From DAOPZC01 sp035353175 (GTDB taxonomy: Bacteria > Verrucomicrobiota > Kiritimatiellia > RFP12 > UBA1067): DNA of 9,763 nucleotides. Position numbers and translations under genes: made by a program. Below the pieces are notes generated by a model, which saw only the letters and a list, made by a program, of their open reading frames with translations, was not told the DNA's origin and ran no database searches. This document shows positions 1-6,261 of this stretch, one piece after another (the stretch's first letter is position 1; each line of letters opens with the position of its first letter). The stretch is taken from positions 1-9,763 of the forward strand of contig DAOPZC010000111.1 of NCBI GenBank assembly GCA_035353175.1. The letters are read 5' to 3'.

Positions 1-1293
1 GTGACCAACGACTACAACGGCGTCAAGGTGATCGTCAATTATGACAAGAGCCGCATCGCCCCCTACACGCTTGAGGAGCCGCTCACGTTCGTCGACGGGC
101 GCAAGGTCGCGACCCAGGCCGATTGGCGGGCGCGCCGCGAGGAGATCCTCGGGATTTTTGCGAAGGAGATGTACGGAGTCGAGCCGCCGAAGCCCGAGAC
201 GCTCATCACCGATCTTGTGGACGAGAAGATCACCGCGGCGGGGTATGCGGTCCGCCGCCAGTACAAGATGTATTTTAAGGCGGACCGCACGGGGCCCTGC
301 ATCAGCTGGATCGTCTGGGTCCCGCGCTGGGCGAAGAAGCCTGTGCCGGTCGTCGCTTTTCTCAACTACCGCGGCAATCATGAGCTTGCGTTCGACACGG
401 ACATCCCCGTGCAGACGGCGTGGTCCCGCGCCGGACGCAAGACCGACGGAAACCGTGCCTCGGCGCGTACGCGCGGCGTCATGCAGGACGCGAACTCCGA
501 CGACACGTTTCCGCTTTCGACGATTCTTGCGCGAGGCTATGCGGCGATGAGCGCTTGCTACTGCGAGGTTTCGCCGGACCCGGTCTTCAACGAGAAGCCG
601 CCGTACGAGCAGAAGACGTTTTCCTACACCGGAGTCTTCGAGCTTTGGGGCAAGCGCGAAGAGAGCCGCACGGATAACATCACCGCGCTCGGGGCATGGG
701 CGTGGGCGTTGTCTCGCGGGCTCGACCTCGCCGGGCGAATCCCCGAAATCGACACGAAGAAGTGCGTCGTCACCGGCTGCTCGCGGCTCGGCAAGTCCGC
801 GCTGCTCGCGGCCGTGCGCGACGAGCGCTTCGCGGTCTGTGTCCCCAATCAGTGCGGCGGCGGCGGCGCCTGCCTCGCCAAGCGCGATTACGGCGAGAAC
901 GTCGGTACCGAAATCCACGCCTTCTCCCACTGGTATTGCCGCGCCTATGACAAGTACGCGGCCGATCCCGCAAAGCTGCTTACCTTCGACCAGCATCTGC
1001 TGCTCACCTGCGTGGCGCCGCGTCCGCTCTTGATCGAGGGCTTCGACACGTCGCCGTGGATGGATACGGAGGGCGAATACCTCGCCTGCAAGGCGGCCGC
1101 GCCGGTCTGGGCGTTTCTCGGCGCGGGCACGATGCCCGACGTTCCCTATCCGGACAACTACGATCTCTCTGCCATCGGCGCGTCCTTCGGCTACGTCCGC
1201 CGCAGCGAGGAGCACGGTATTTCCGGTTACGACTGGGAGTGGATGCTCGACTTCGCCGACCGCGCTTTTGGGAAACAGTCACAGGCAGAATAA
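1..1293 (+). CDS. CE15 glucuronoyl-esterase-like alpha/beta hydrolase (5' end at or beyond window edge)
   Basis: Probable carbohydrate esterase of family CE15. Characterised members hydrolyse the ester between 4-O-methylglucuronic acid on xylan and lignin alcohols. What is seen: the nucleophile-elbow signature GCSRLGK at residues 259-265, with Ser261 as the expected nucleophile; an HWYC motif at 310-313; the segment FDQHLLL...APRPLL just before 346; and His405 ahead of YDW (410-412), where the family has its catalytic His. Gln284 sits 23 residues after the Ser, where fungal members carry the catalytic Glu, so Asp349 is the likelier acid, as in some bacterial enzymes. The first residues already match the start of the mature domain (NYD...PYTL...L) and no signal peptide is visible. 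The GTG at base 1 is therefore probably not the true start, and an export signal would lie upstream. The next gene begins 14 bases after the TAA, suggesting one operon. Family assignment is firm; the exact substrate is not known. Confidence 0.85.
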   Translation: MTNDYNGVKVIVNYDKSRIAPYTLEEPLTFVDGRKVATQADWRARREEILGIFAKEMYGVEPPKPETLITDLVDEKITAAGYAVRRQYKMYFKADRTGPCISWIVWVPRWAKKPVPVVAFLNYRGNHELAFDTDIPVQTAWSRAGRKTDGNRASARTRGVMQDANSDDTFPLSTILARGYAAMSACYCEVSPDPVFNEKPPYEQKTFSYTGVFELWGKREESRTDNITALGAWAWALSRGLDLAGRIPEIDTKKCVVTGCSRLGKSALLAAVRDERFAVCVPNQCGGGGACLAKRDYGENVGTEIHAFSHWYCRAYDKYAADPAKLLTFDQHLLLTCVAPRPLLIEGFDTSPWMDTEGEYLACKAAAPVWAFLGAGTMPDVPYPDNYDLSAIGASFGYVRRSEEHGISGYDWEWMLDFADRAFGKQSQAE

Positions 1294-1298
1294 AGAGG
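1294..1298 (+). promoter_or_regulatory. Ribosome binding site of the beta-helix gene
   Basis: AGAGG starts directly after the stop codon of the CE15 gene and lies 9 bases before the ATG at 1308. The open frame extends far upstream without a stop (to 1056), inside the CE15 gene. This site, plus the signal peptide that begins at that ATG, decides the start. Confidence 0.7.
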
Positions 1299-1307
1299 TG
1301 TACGTCC

Positions 1308-2831
1308 ATGCTATGCTACAAAGTACGTTTTTGCCTTTCGGCAATGGCCCTGGGGCTGTTGATGCCCTGCGGACTGGGCGCGCGCGAGTTGGATCTCGCG
1401 CAAATCGATTCTCCGTCCGCGCTGCGGCAGGCGATGGACGCGCGCATCGCGGAGATCCGCGCGACGGGGGACAGCACGCCGCCCGCAGGTGCGCCCGTCT
1501 TCTACGTCTCGGCGGCGCAGGGCAACGACGCGGCGGACGGCCGCACGCCCGCGACGGCGTGGCAGACGACCGCGCGGCTCAATCGCGAGAAGCTGGCGCC
1601 CGGAAGCTGGGTGCGCTATCAGCGCGGCGGTGTCTACCGCGGCGCGGTGCGCGTGCAGAAGGGCGTAACGTACGCGGCGTATGGCACGGGGGCCAAGCCG
1701 GCGATCTACGGTTCGCCGGAGAACGGCGCCGACCCTAAGAAGTGGAAACAGACGGACAACCCGTGCGTGTGGTCGTATCCGATCGGACACGCCGACGTGG
1801 GCACGCTCGTTTTTGACGACGGTGCCGCGCATGCGATCAAGATCGTCATTCGCACGGACAAGAAGACGGGCGCGAAGTTCAACAAGTACACGGGGCGCCC
1901 GTTCAACTCCTGCCGTGACCTCGACGGCGACCTGCACTTCTGGCACGACTACTACAAGGATGGCACAGGGTGCGTCTATCTATACAGCGACCGCAATCCC
2001 GGCGAGCGGTTCCGGTCGATCGAGTTCAACGTGAAGACGTCCGGGTTCGGCGTCGGGGGCGCGGACGACGTGACGATCGACAACTTCACCGTCAAGTACG
2101 TGGGCGTGCACGGCGTGGCGGCGGGGACCTGCCGCAACCTCACCGTGTCGAACTGCGAGTTCGGCTGGATCGGCGGATCCATCCAGGCGGAGGCCATCTA
2201 CGGGCGCGACTATCCCACGCGCCTCGGCAACGGTGTGGAAATCTACGGCGGCTGCGAGAACTACACGGTCACGAACTGCACCTTCGACCAGGTGTACGAT
2301 GCGGGCGTGACGCATCAGTTCAACATCTCTCCGCAGGCCGGGATGAAGCGCTTCGACCAGAAGAACGTCCTCTTCGCGCACAACGTGTTCGACAGGTGCA
2401 ACTACTCGATCGAATACTTTCTTACGGCGGAGAACGGCAATCCGAGCCGCATGGAGAACATCCTTTACGAGGACAACCTTATGATGGATGCGGGCGTGGG
2501 CTTCAGCGAACAGCGTGCGGACCGCGGCTGCGCGGCTCACGTGAAGGGGTGGTTCCAGGCCACGCGCAATCGGGCGTTCAACTACGTGATACGTAACAAC
2601 GTGATCTGCCAATCGATCGACCGTTTGATGGACGTGGGGAGCGGATTGAAGAATCCCGACGGATCTTCGTCCATGCCGCGTCTGGAAGGGAATGTCTTCA
2701 TCGGGCGGGCGGGCGGAATATTCGGCAAAATCGCGGAGGCGCCCGTGCGTGACCGCGTGTGCGACACGGACACGCCCGCGTTCCTGGCAACGTTCGGGCC
2801 TGGCAACCGATGCGTGTGGCTGGAGCGGTGA
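1308..2831 (+). CDS. Secreted right-handed parallel beta-helix protein, possible polysaccharide lyase or hydrolase
   Basis: Exported protein of 507 residues; its enzymatic activity cannot be named from sequence alone. Residues 1-25 form a signal peptide: Lys5 and Arg7, a hydrophobic core around 8-19, and a likely cleavage after GLGA. Residues 64-85 (VFYVS...GND..DGRTPATAW) are the opening strand typical of secreted pectate-lyase-like beta-helix proteins. From about residue 245 to 470 there are successive short coils with recurring Asn: NLTVSNCEF, NYTVTNCTF, NVLFAHNVF, NILYEDNLM and NYVIRNNVI. This is the pattern of an asparagine ladder in a right-handed beta-helix. The start at 1308 is preferred over the longer open frame because of the ribosome site and the signal peptide. 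It lies between a CE15 esterase and a GH16 hydrolase, so a role in cleaving or binding an acidic plant or algal polysaccharide is likely. Arginine codons are mostly CGC, as in the CE15 gene. A non-catalytic surface protein is the alternative. Confidence 0.8.
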   Translation: MLCYKVRFCLSAMALGLLMPCGLGARELDLAQIDSPSALRQAMDARIAEIRATGDSTPPAGAPVFYVSAAQGNDAADGRTPATAWQTTARLNREKLAPGSWVRYQRGGVYRGAVRVQKGVTYAAYGTGAKPAIYGSPENGADPKKWKQTDNPCVWSYPIGHADVGTLVFDDGAAHAIKIVIRTDKKTGAKFNKYTGRPFNSCRDLDGDLHFWHDYYKDGTGCVYLYSDRNPGERFRSIEFNVKTSGFGVGGADDVTIDNFTVKYVGVHGVAAGTCRNLTVSNCEFGWIGGSIQAEAIYGRDYPTRLGNGVEIYGGCENYTVTNCTFDQVYDAGVTHQFNISPQAGMKRFDQKNVLFAHNVFDRCNYSIEYFLTAENGNPSRMENILYEDNLMMDAGVGFSEQRADRGCAAHVKGWFQATRNRAFNYVIRNNVICQSIDRLMDVGSGLKNPDGSSSMPRLEGNVFIGRAGGIFGKIAEAPVRDRVCDTDTPAFLATFGPGNRCVWLER

Positions 2832-2900
2832 AACTTTCTGGGAGGGCGTTCTGCGCCTCAACGCGGCGAAATCCGTTCGGAAGGGGCTGCACCAAGTCCG

Positions 2901-2905
2901 GGAGG
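2901..2905 (+). promoter_or_regulatory. Ribosome binding site of the GH16 gene
   Basis: GGAGG within a purine-rich stretch, 8 bases before the ATG at 2914. It selects that ATG over in-frame upstream starts that overlap the beta-helix gene. The 82-base gap between the two genes holds no other clear signal; a weak 5-bp inverted repeat at 2846-2864 was not counted as a terminator. Confidence 0.75.
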
Positions 2906-2913
2906 GAGAAGCG

Positions 2914-4719
2914 ATGCGGACGAAAAGACAGGCCATGCTCCTGTGCTGCGCGGGGTTATGTGCGGCGGCATCGGCAGACGAGGCCGTCCAGAGCGTGGAC
3001 GTCCAAGGGCCGCCTGCGGGGAAGAACTGGAGGCTGGTGTGGAGCGACGAGTTCGAGGGCACAGCCATCGACACGCAGCGCTGGCAGAACGCTTCCCCGG
3101 ACGCGAAGTGGGACTACCCCGGATTCCAGACCCGGTACGCGTCCGAAAACTGCGCGCTGGACGGCAAAGGGAGCCTCGTCCTCAGCCTGACCCGAGATGC
3201 GGACGGGACGGTCCGGTTCAACAACGGCCTCCAGTCGCGGACGTTCGAGAAGGCCTTCGGGTATTTCGAGACCCGCGTGCAGTTCTCGACCCAGCCGGGC
3301 TGGTGGACCGCGGTCTGGCTGGCGGGGGTGCCGTACGGCGAAGGAACCGACACGTTTCAAAGTCCGCAAGAATTCGATATTTTCGAGGATTTCTACAAGC
3401 CGAAGGCCAAGAGCGACATCAGCCACTGCTACCATGCCACCGCGTCGCTGGGCTACTACCGGGACCAGGGCGACGGCAAGGGGATCGGCGGGACCAACAT
3501 GCTGGTCCGGACAGAGATTGCCCGCTGTTCCAAAGGGAAAGCCGTGACGCTGGAGCGGTACGACGGGTGGCACACCGTGGCTTTGGAATGGTCGCCCCTG
3601 GAGCACATCTTCTACGTGGACGGCCAGGAGACGCTGCGCCAGAGCTACCGGGACGTTCCGGTCACCACGGTCCCTCAAAGGGTCTGGATCAGCGAGTGCC
3701 TGCGGACGCCCAAGAAGTTAAAGAAGGACGGCGGCCAGAACCCCTTCTACGGCTTTCTGGAGGACGCGACTTTCCCGGACCGGCTGGTGGTCGACTACGT
3801 CCGGGTCTATGAGGAAGACTGCGGGAAGAAGACAGCGCCCGCTGTCACGGTGGCGATGGACGGGGCTCCGGAGGAGTGGCGGCGGGACCGGCCGATGACA
3901 TTCCATGTCCGCGCCGACGATCGCGACGGCACCGTGAAGAAGGTCTATCTTTTCTCCTCGGGCTACCTCCGGGCCGAGGCGGATGAGCCCTCCGCCGCGC
4001 CTGCGTCGGGATGGTCCCGCTTTGCGTCGCTGTTTGTGAACCGCGGCCATTCCGTCGACCAGACGTTTACCGTGACCAACCTTTTCGAGGCTGACAACAC
4101 GGTCATCGCCATGGCAAGGGATAGCGACGGCCTGGTCGGTCTGTCGTCGCCGCTCCGGATCACGGTGCTATCCGGCCGCGAATACACGGGCACTGCGTAT
4201 CGGGGCAAGCCCCAGTCCATCCCGGGCAGGATCGTCGCGGGCCATTACGACGAGGGCGGGAGAGGCGCGGCCTTCCAAGACAACACCGACAAGGGCGATC
4301 CGAATGCCTCCTGGCGGAACGCAGAGATCGCCAACAGCGTCGAGTCGGCGATTCCGGTGACCGCGCGCTGGGTGACCTACGCCGTGCGTATGGAAGAATC
4401 CGGCGAGTACGATGTCGAGCTCTTCATGAACCGTCCGGACTACGGAAGGAAAGGCAAGGACTTCAGCGCCGTTCCGGACGACGTCGTTCAGATGGAGGTG
4501 GACCGGGTCAAGGCCGCCGAATGGAGCTTGCCCGCCGCGTGGGATTCCGGCCATGGATTCCGCAACCCGCTCCTTCCGATGGGCAGGCGGGGCGTCAAGC
4601 TGACGGCCGGCGACCACCAGCTCATCGTGCGGTTTGATCGGGCCAGGAGCCCGCACACCTACTTTGGCGGTTTCACGTTCACCCAAAAAACGGCGCACCT
4701 TCCGGGAGCGATCCGGTAA
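2914..4719 (+). CDS. Secreted GH16 glycoside hydrolase with Ig-like and CBM6-like modules
   Basis: Endo-acting beta-glycan hydrolase of family GH16, a family that includes laminarinases, lichenases, agarases and carrageenases; the subfamily is not clear here. The 601-residue protein starts with a signal peptide (RTKR, hydrophobic core 7-19, likely cut after ASA21). The GH16 domain spans about 38-299, from WRLVWSDEF to VVDYVRVYE. The catalytic ExDxxE motif is QEFDIFED, with Glu153 as expected nucleophile, Asp155 as helper and Glu158 as acid/base. Aromatic cleft residues WW are present before it. Residues 310-419 look like a beta-sandwich (Ig-like) linker domain. Residues 429-593 resemble a CBM6/CBM35 carbohydrate-binding module: IPGRI...YDEGGRG near the start and a closing AGDHQLIVRFD. 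In that module the usual acidic pair of the xAExYD segment is replaced (AGHYD, 442-446). Arginine codons are mainly CGG and AGG, unlike the CGC-rich upstream genes. It is the last gene of the + strand block. Confidence 0.88.
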   Translation: MRTKRQAMLLCCAGLCAAASADEAVQSVDVQGPPAGKNWRLVWSDEFEGTAIDTQRWQNASPDAKWDYPGFQTRYASENCALDGKGSLVLSLTRDADGTVRFNNGLQSRTFEKAFGYFETRVQFSTQPGWWTAVWLAGVPYGEGTDTFQSPQEFDIFEDFYKPKAKSDISHCYHATASLGYYRDQGDGKGIGGTNMLVRTEIARCSKGKAVTLERYDGWHTVALEWSPLEHIFYVDGQETLRQSYRDVPVTTVPQRVWISECLRTPKKLKKDGGQNPFYGFLEDATFPDRLVVDYVRVYEEDCGKKTAPAVTVAMDGAPEEWRRDRPMTFHVRADDRDGTVKKVYLFSSGYLRAEADEPSAAPASGWSRFASLFVNRGHSVDQTFTVTNLFEADNTVIAMARDSDGLVGLSSPLRITVLSGREYTGTAYRGKPQSIPGRIVAGHYDEGGRGAAFQDNTDKGDPNASWRNAEIANSVESAIPVTARWVTYAVRMEESGEYDVELFMNRPDYGRKGKDFSAVPDDVVQMEVDRVKAAEWSLPAAWDSGHGFRNPLLPMGRRGVKLTAGDHQLIVRFDRARSPHTYFGGFTFTQKTAHLPGAIR

Positions 4720-4756
4720 GGTCGTTGAGCCGAGCGTGTCCATGACATCGAGCCCT

Positions 4757-4772
4757 TTGTCCAGCCGGACAA
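4757..4772 (+). terminator. Candidate hairpin terminator after the GH16 gene
   Basis: TTGTCC, loop AGCC, GGACAA: a perfect 6-bp stem 37 bases after the GH16 stop. It lacks a T-run downstream, so intrinsic termination is uncertain; it could also just stabilise the 3' end of the transcript. Confidence 0.35.
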
Positions 4773-4892
4773 TGAAAGCGGTGAAAGGAGAGGCGCGTTA
4801 AGCGGGATAAGCCGGGGAAGCGCGATTAGCGGAGAATCTGGCGAAGCTCGAAGCAGTCGGGAACGACTTTGTGCCGAGTCGCACGACGTCCC

Positions 4893-4952
4893 AAGACCCT
4901 CTCCATGACCTGCCCCGTTGTTCCGCGCCAACGTGTGAGCATGAGAGGTCTT
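4893..4952. repeat. Bulged long-range inverted repeat with an inner hairpin
   Basis: Left arm AAGACC-c-TCTC-c-ATG (4893-4907) is complementary to CATGAGAGGTCTT (4940-4952), giving 13 base pairs with two single-C bulges. Inside, CGTTG (4916-4920) pairs with CAACG (4929-4933) around an 8-base loop. The nested arrangement looks like a folded RNA or a cruciform rather than chance, though no covariation can be tested from one sequence. Confidence 0.45.
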
Positions 4953-4963
4953 GCGCGCAAAGG

Positions 4964-5015
4964 GTTGGTGTACCGCCTTTAGGCGGCTCACGCGTCCCGT
5001 TGCCGGGACACCAAC
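4964..5015. repeat. Three-way-junction-like palindromic element
   Basis: Outer stem GTTGGTG (4964-4970) pairs with CACCAAC (5009-5015). Enclosed are two hairpins: CCGCC, loop TTTA, GGCGG (4973-4986), and TCCCG, loop TTGC, CGGGA (4995-5008). All 17 pairs are Watson-Crick. The compact, intergenic, GC-rich layout resembles REP-type or other dispersed extragenic elements. The ends are in the wrong orientation for an integron attC site. Copies elsewhere in the genome would decide. Confidence 0.55.
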
Positions 5016-5089
5016 GTCGTCCTCAATGTGGGGCATAGGGACATCGAGACATTTCACTTCCCCCTCACGCCTATTTCAGCCGAGACCTT

Positions 5090-5114
5090 CCGGAAAAGCG
5101 ACTTCAGTTTCCGG
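5090..5114. repeat. 7-bp inverted repeat
   Basis: CCGGAAA (5090-5096) and TTTCCGG (5108-5114) form a perfect 7-bp stem with an 11-base loop. A competing pairing, GCGAC (5098-5102) with GTCGC (5114-5118), is also possible. It lies about 90 bases past the mutY stop on the - strand and might act as that operon's 3' hairpin, but no T-run follows in that direction. Confidence 0.4.
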
Positions 5115-5115
5115 T

Positions 5116-5140
5116 CGCATGGCAAGCGCTTTCTCATGCG
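5116..5140. repeat. Near-palindrome centred on AAGCGCTT
   Basis: CGCATG (5116-5121) and CATGCG (5135-5140) flank the perfect octamer palindrome AAGCGCTT (5124-5131), with the two centres only half a base apart. A partial second copy of the core, AGCGCT, is at 5145-5150. The core resembles LacI-family operators, but no gene starts nearby on either strand, so a structural or repeat-element role is more likely. Confidence 0.4.
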
Positions 5141-5202
5141 CTGGAGCGCTTTGGAAGCGGCGGCCGGCCCTATGCCCGCAAATGTGACCCCTATTTGCCC
5201 TT

Positions 5203-6246
5203 TCATGCCAGATCAAGGGCGCGACGGGCGGCGGTCGTGAGCGGCAGTTCGGAGGGAACCGAAAAGCGGACGGGCGGCCGCCTCGCGTGATCAAGCGAGC
5301 CTTCATAGGCGCGCGCCACATACACGTGCAGGATCAGCTTGAAATGCGAAAACACGTGTGTGACCGTACCGAGCGCCTCGACACATGCGGACGAAAGACC
5401 CGTCGTCTCGCGCAAAGCCCGCAGGGCATCCCGGCGCGTCGGCCGCCGTGTCACGCCGATGCCCGGCAGTTCCCACAGGCCGCACAGAAGCCCCTCCTCC
5501 GTGCGTTGCGAGAAAAGAACGCGTCCGGCCTCATCGCGCACCAGGACCGCAACCGCCTGACGTGTCGGCACGGCTTTCTTGACAGGCCTGACCGGAAAAT
5601 CATCCTGCCGGCACTCACGGCGGGCAACGCAGTCGGCCCGCAGCGGGCACTCGTCGCAGACGGGCTCGCGCGGCACGCAGACCATCGCGCCCAGATCCAT
5701 CATCGCCTGATTGAAATCGCCGGGACGGCGCGACAGAACGATATGCGGCCGAAGCCACGTCGCGAGTTTGACGCGGGCCTGCGCTTTGCGGAAATCGTCC
5801 GGCCAGCCAAGGAAGCGCGCGAAGACGCGCATGACGTTGCCGTCGACCACCGGCGCCTCCGCGCCGAAGCAGATGCTCGCGATGGCGGCCGCGGTGTAGG
5901 GCCCTACGCCGGGCAGCGCCGCCCAGCCCTCGGCCGTCTCCGGCAGCACGCCGCCCTGCGCCACCACGGCCTGCGCCGCCTTCTGCAAATTGCGCGCGCG
6001 GGTATAATACCCGAGTCCCTCCCACATCTTGAGGACCTGCTGTTGCGGTGCGGACGCCAAGTCGGCAACCGTCGGGAAAGCCCCGATGAAGCGGGCGAAA
6101 TAACCGCGCACCGTCTCCACCTGCGTCTGCTGAAGCATGATTTCGCTGACCCAGACCGCATAGGGATCGGGATGGCCACGCCACGGCATCGCGCGTTTGT
6201 GTCCGTCGTACCAAACGAGCAGAAGGCGGTGAAGCGGCTGTGACAT
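5203..6246 (-). CDS. mutY: Adenine DNA glycosylase MutY
   Basis: Removes adenine mispaired with 8-oxoguanine, starting base excision repair that prevents G:C to T:A mutations; acts on chromosomal DNA in the cytoplasm. The 347-residue protein has the full set of MutY features: catalytic Glu35 in WVSEIMLQQTQ, the helix-hairpin-helix LPGVGPYTAAAIAS (111-124), catalytic Asp135 in VVDGNV, and a [4Fe-4S] ligand set C190-x6-C197-x2-C200-x5-C206. The C-terminal third (about 230-340) is the NUDIX-like domain that recognises 8-oxoguanine, with an FSHFK segment matching the FSH loop. Length is normal and all key residues are present. The ATG lies 15 bases after the glnN stop with only a weak GGGG upstream, so translation is probably coupled to glnN within one transcript. 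Confidence 0.96.
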   Translation of the reverse strand: MSQPLHRLLLVWYDGHKRAMPWRGHPDPYAVWVSEIMLQQTQVETVRGYFARFIGAFPTVADLASAPQQQVLKMWEGLGYYTRARNLQKAAQAVVAQGGVLPETAEGWAALPGVGPYTAAAIASICFGAEAPVVDGNVMRVFARFLGWPDDFRKAQARVKLATWLRPHIVLSRRPGDFNQAMMDLGAMVCVPREPVCDECPLRADCVARRECRQDDFPVRPVKKAVPTRQAVAVLVRDEAGRVLFSQRTEEGLLCGLWELPGIGVTRRPTRRDALRALRETTGLSSACVEALGTVTHVFSHFKLILHVYVARAYEGSLDHARRPPVRFSVPSELPLTTAARRALDLA

Positions 6247-6261
6247 GCGGTGCAGGCCCCG

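Larger units (their letters stand above)
4720..5202. other. Intergenic region between convergent genes, rich in inverted repeats
   Basis: No convincing gene: the open frames here are under 135 codons, resemble no family I recognise and overlap strong palindromes. Contents from left to right: a hairpin at 4757-4772; an imperfect 12-base tandem pair (AGCGGGATAAGC at 4801 and AGCGCGATTAGC at 4819, two mismatches, 18-base period); a long-range stem at 4893-4952; a perfect palindrome TTGCGCGCAA at 4951-4960; a branched block at 4964-5015; and two inverted repeats at 5090-5140. Because both flanking genes end here, terminators would be expected, yet no hairpin is followed by a clear T-run on either strand. 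A decayed gene, a dispersed repeat cluster or a structured RNA are all possible. Confidence 0.6.

Noticed and set aside
1..3. GTG at base 1 as the true start of the CE15 gene
   Set aside because: No upstream sequence is visible to show a ribosome site, and an exported CE15 would be expected to have a signal peptide before this point; it may just be where the window begins.
2846..2864. Small inverted repeat GCGTT/AACGC between the beta-helix and GH16 genes, as a terminator
   Set aside because: Only five pairs with no T-run, between genes that appear to be co-transcribed.
1980..3074. A 364-codon - strand open frame across the beta-helix/GH16 junction
   Set aside because: Antisense to two genes with signal peptides and family motifs; His/Arg/Val-rich composition typical of a shadow frame.
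4964..5015. Possible integron attC site
   Set aside because: The outer arms begin with GTT and end with AAC, the reverse of the attC core order, and no integrase or cassette is present.
4659..5057. A 132-codon - strand open frame in the convergent gap
   Set aside because: It overlaps the end of the GH16 gene and runs through the palindromic elements; low-complexity Ser/Arg/Leu composition and no family resemblance.
5116..5140. LacI-family or catabolite operator
   Set aside because: No gene starts within reach on either strand, so an operator role is not supported; kept only as an inverted repeat.
5028..5240. A 70-codon + strand open frame before the end of mutY
   Set aside because: It crosses two inverted repeats and overlaps the mutY 3' end; no ribosome site or recognisable sequence.
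5287..6243. A 318-codon + strand open frame opposite mutY
   Set aside because: Shadow of mutY, whose catalytic and iron-sulfur residues are all intact.
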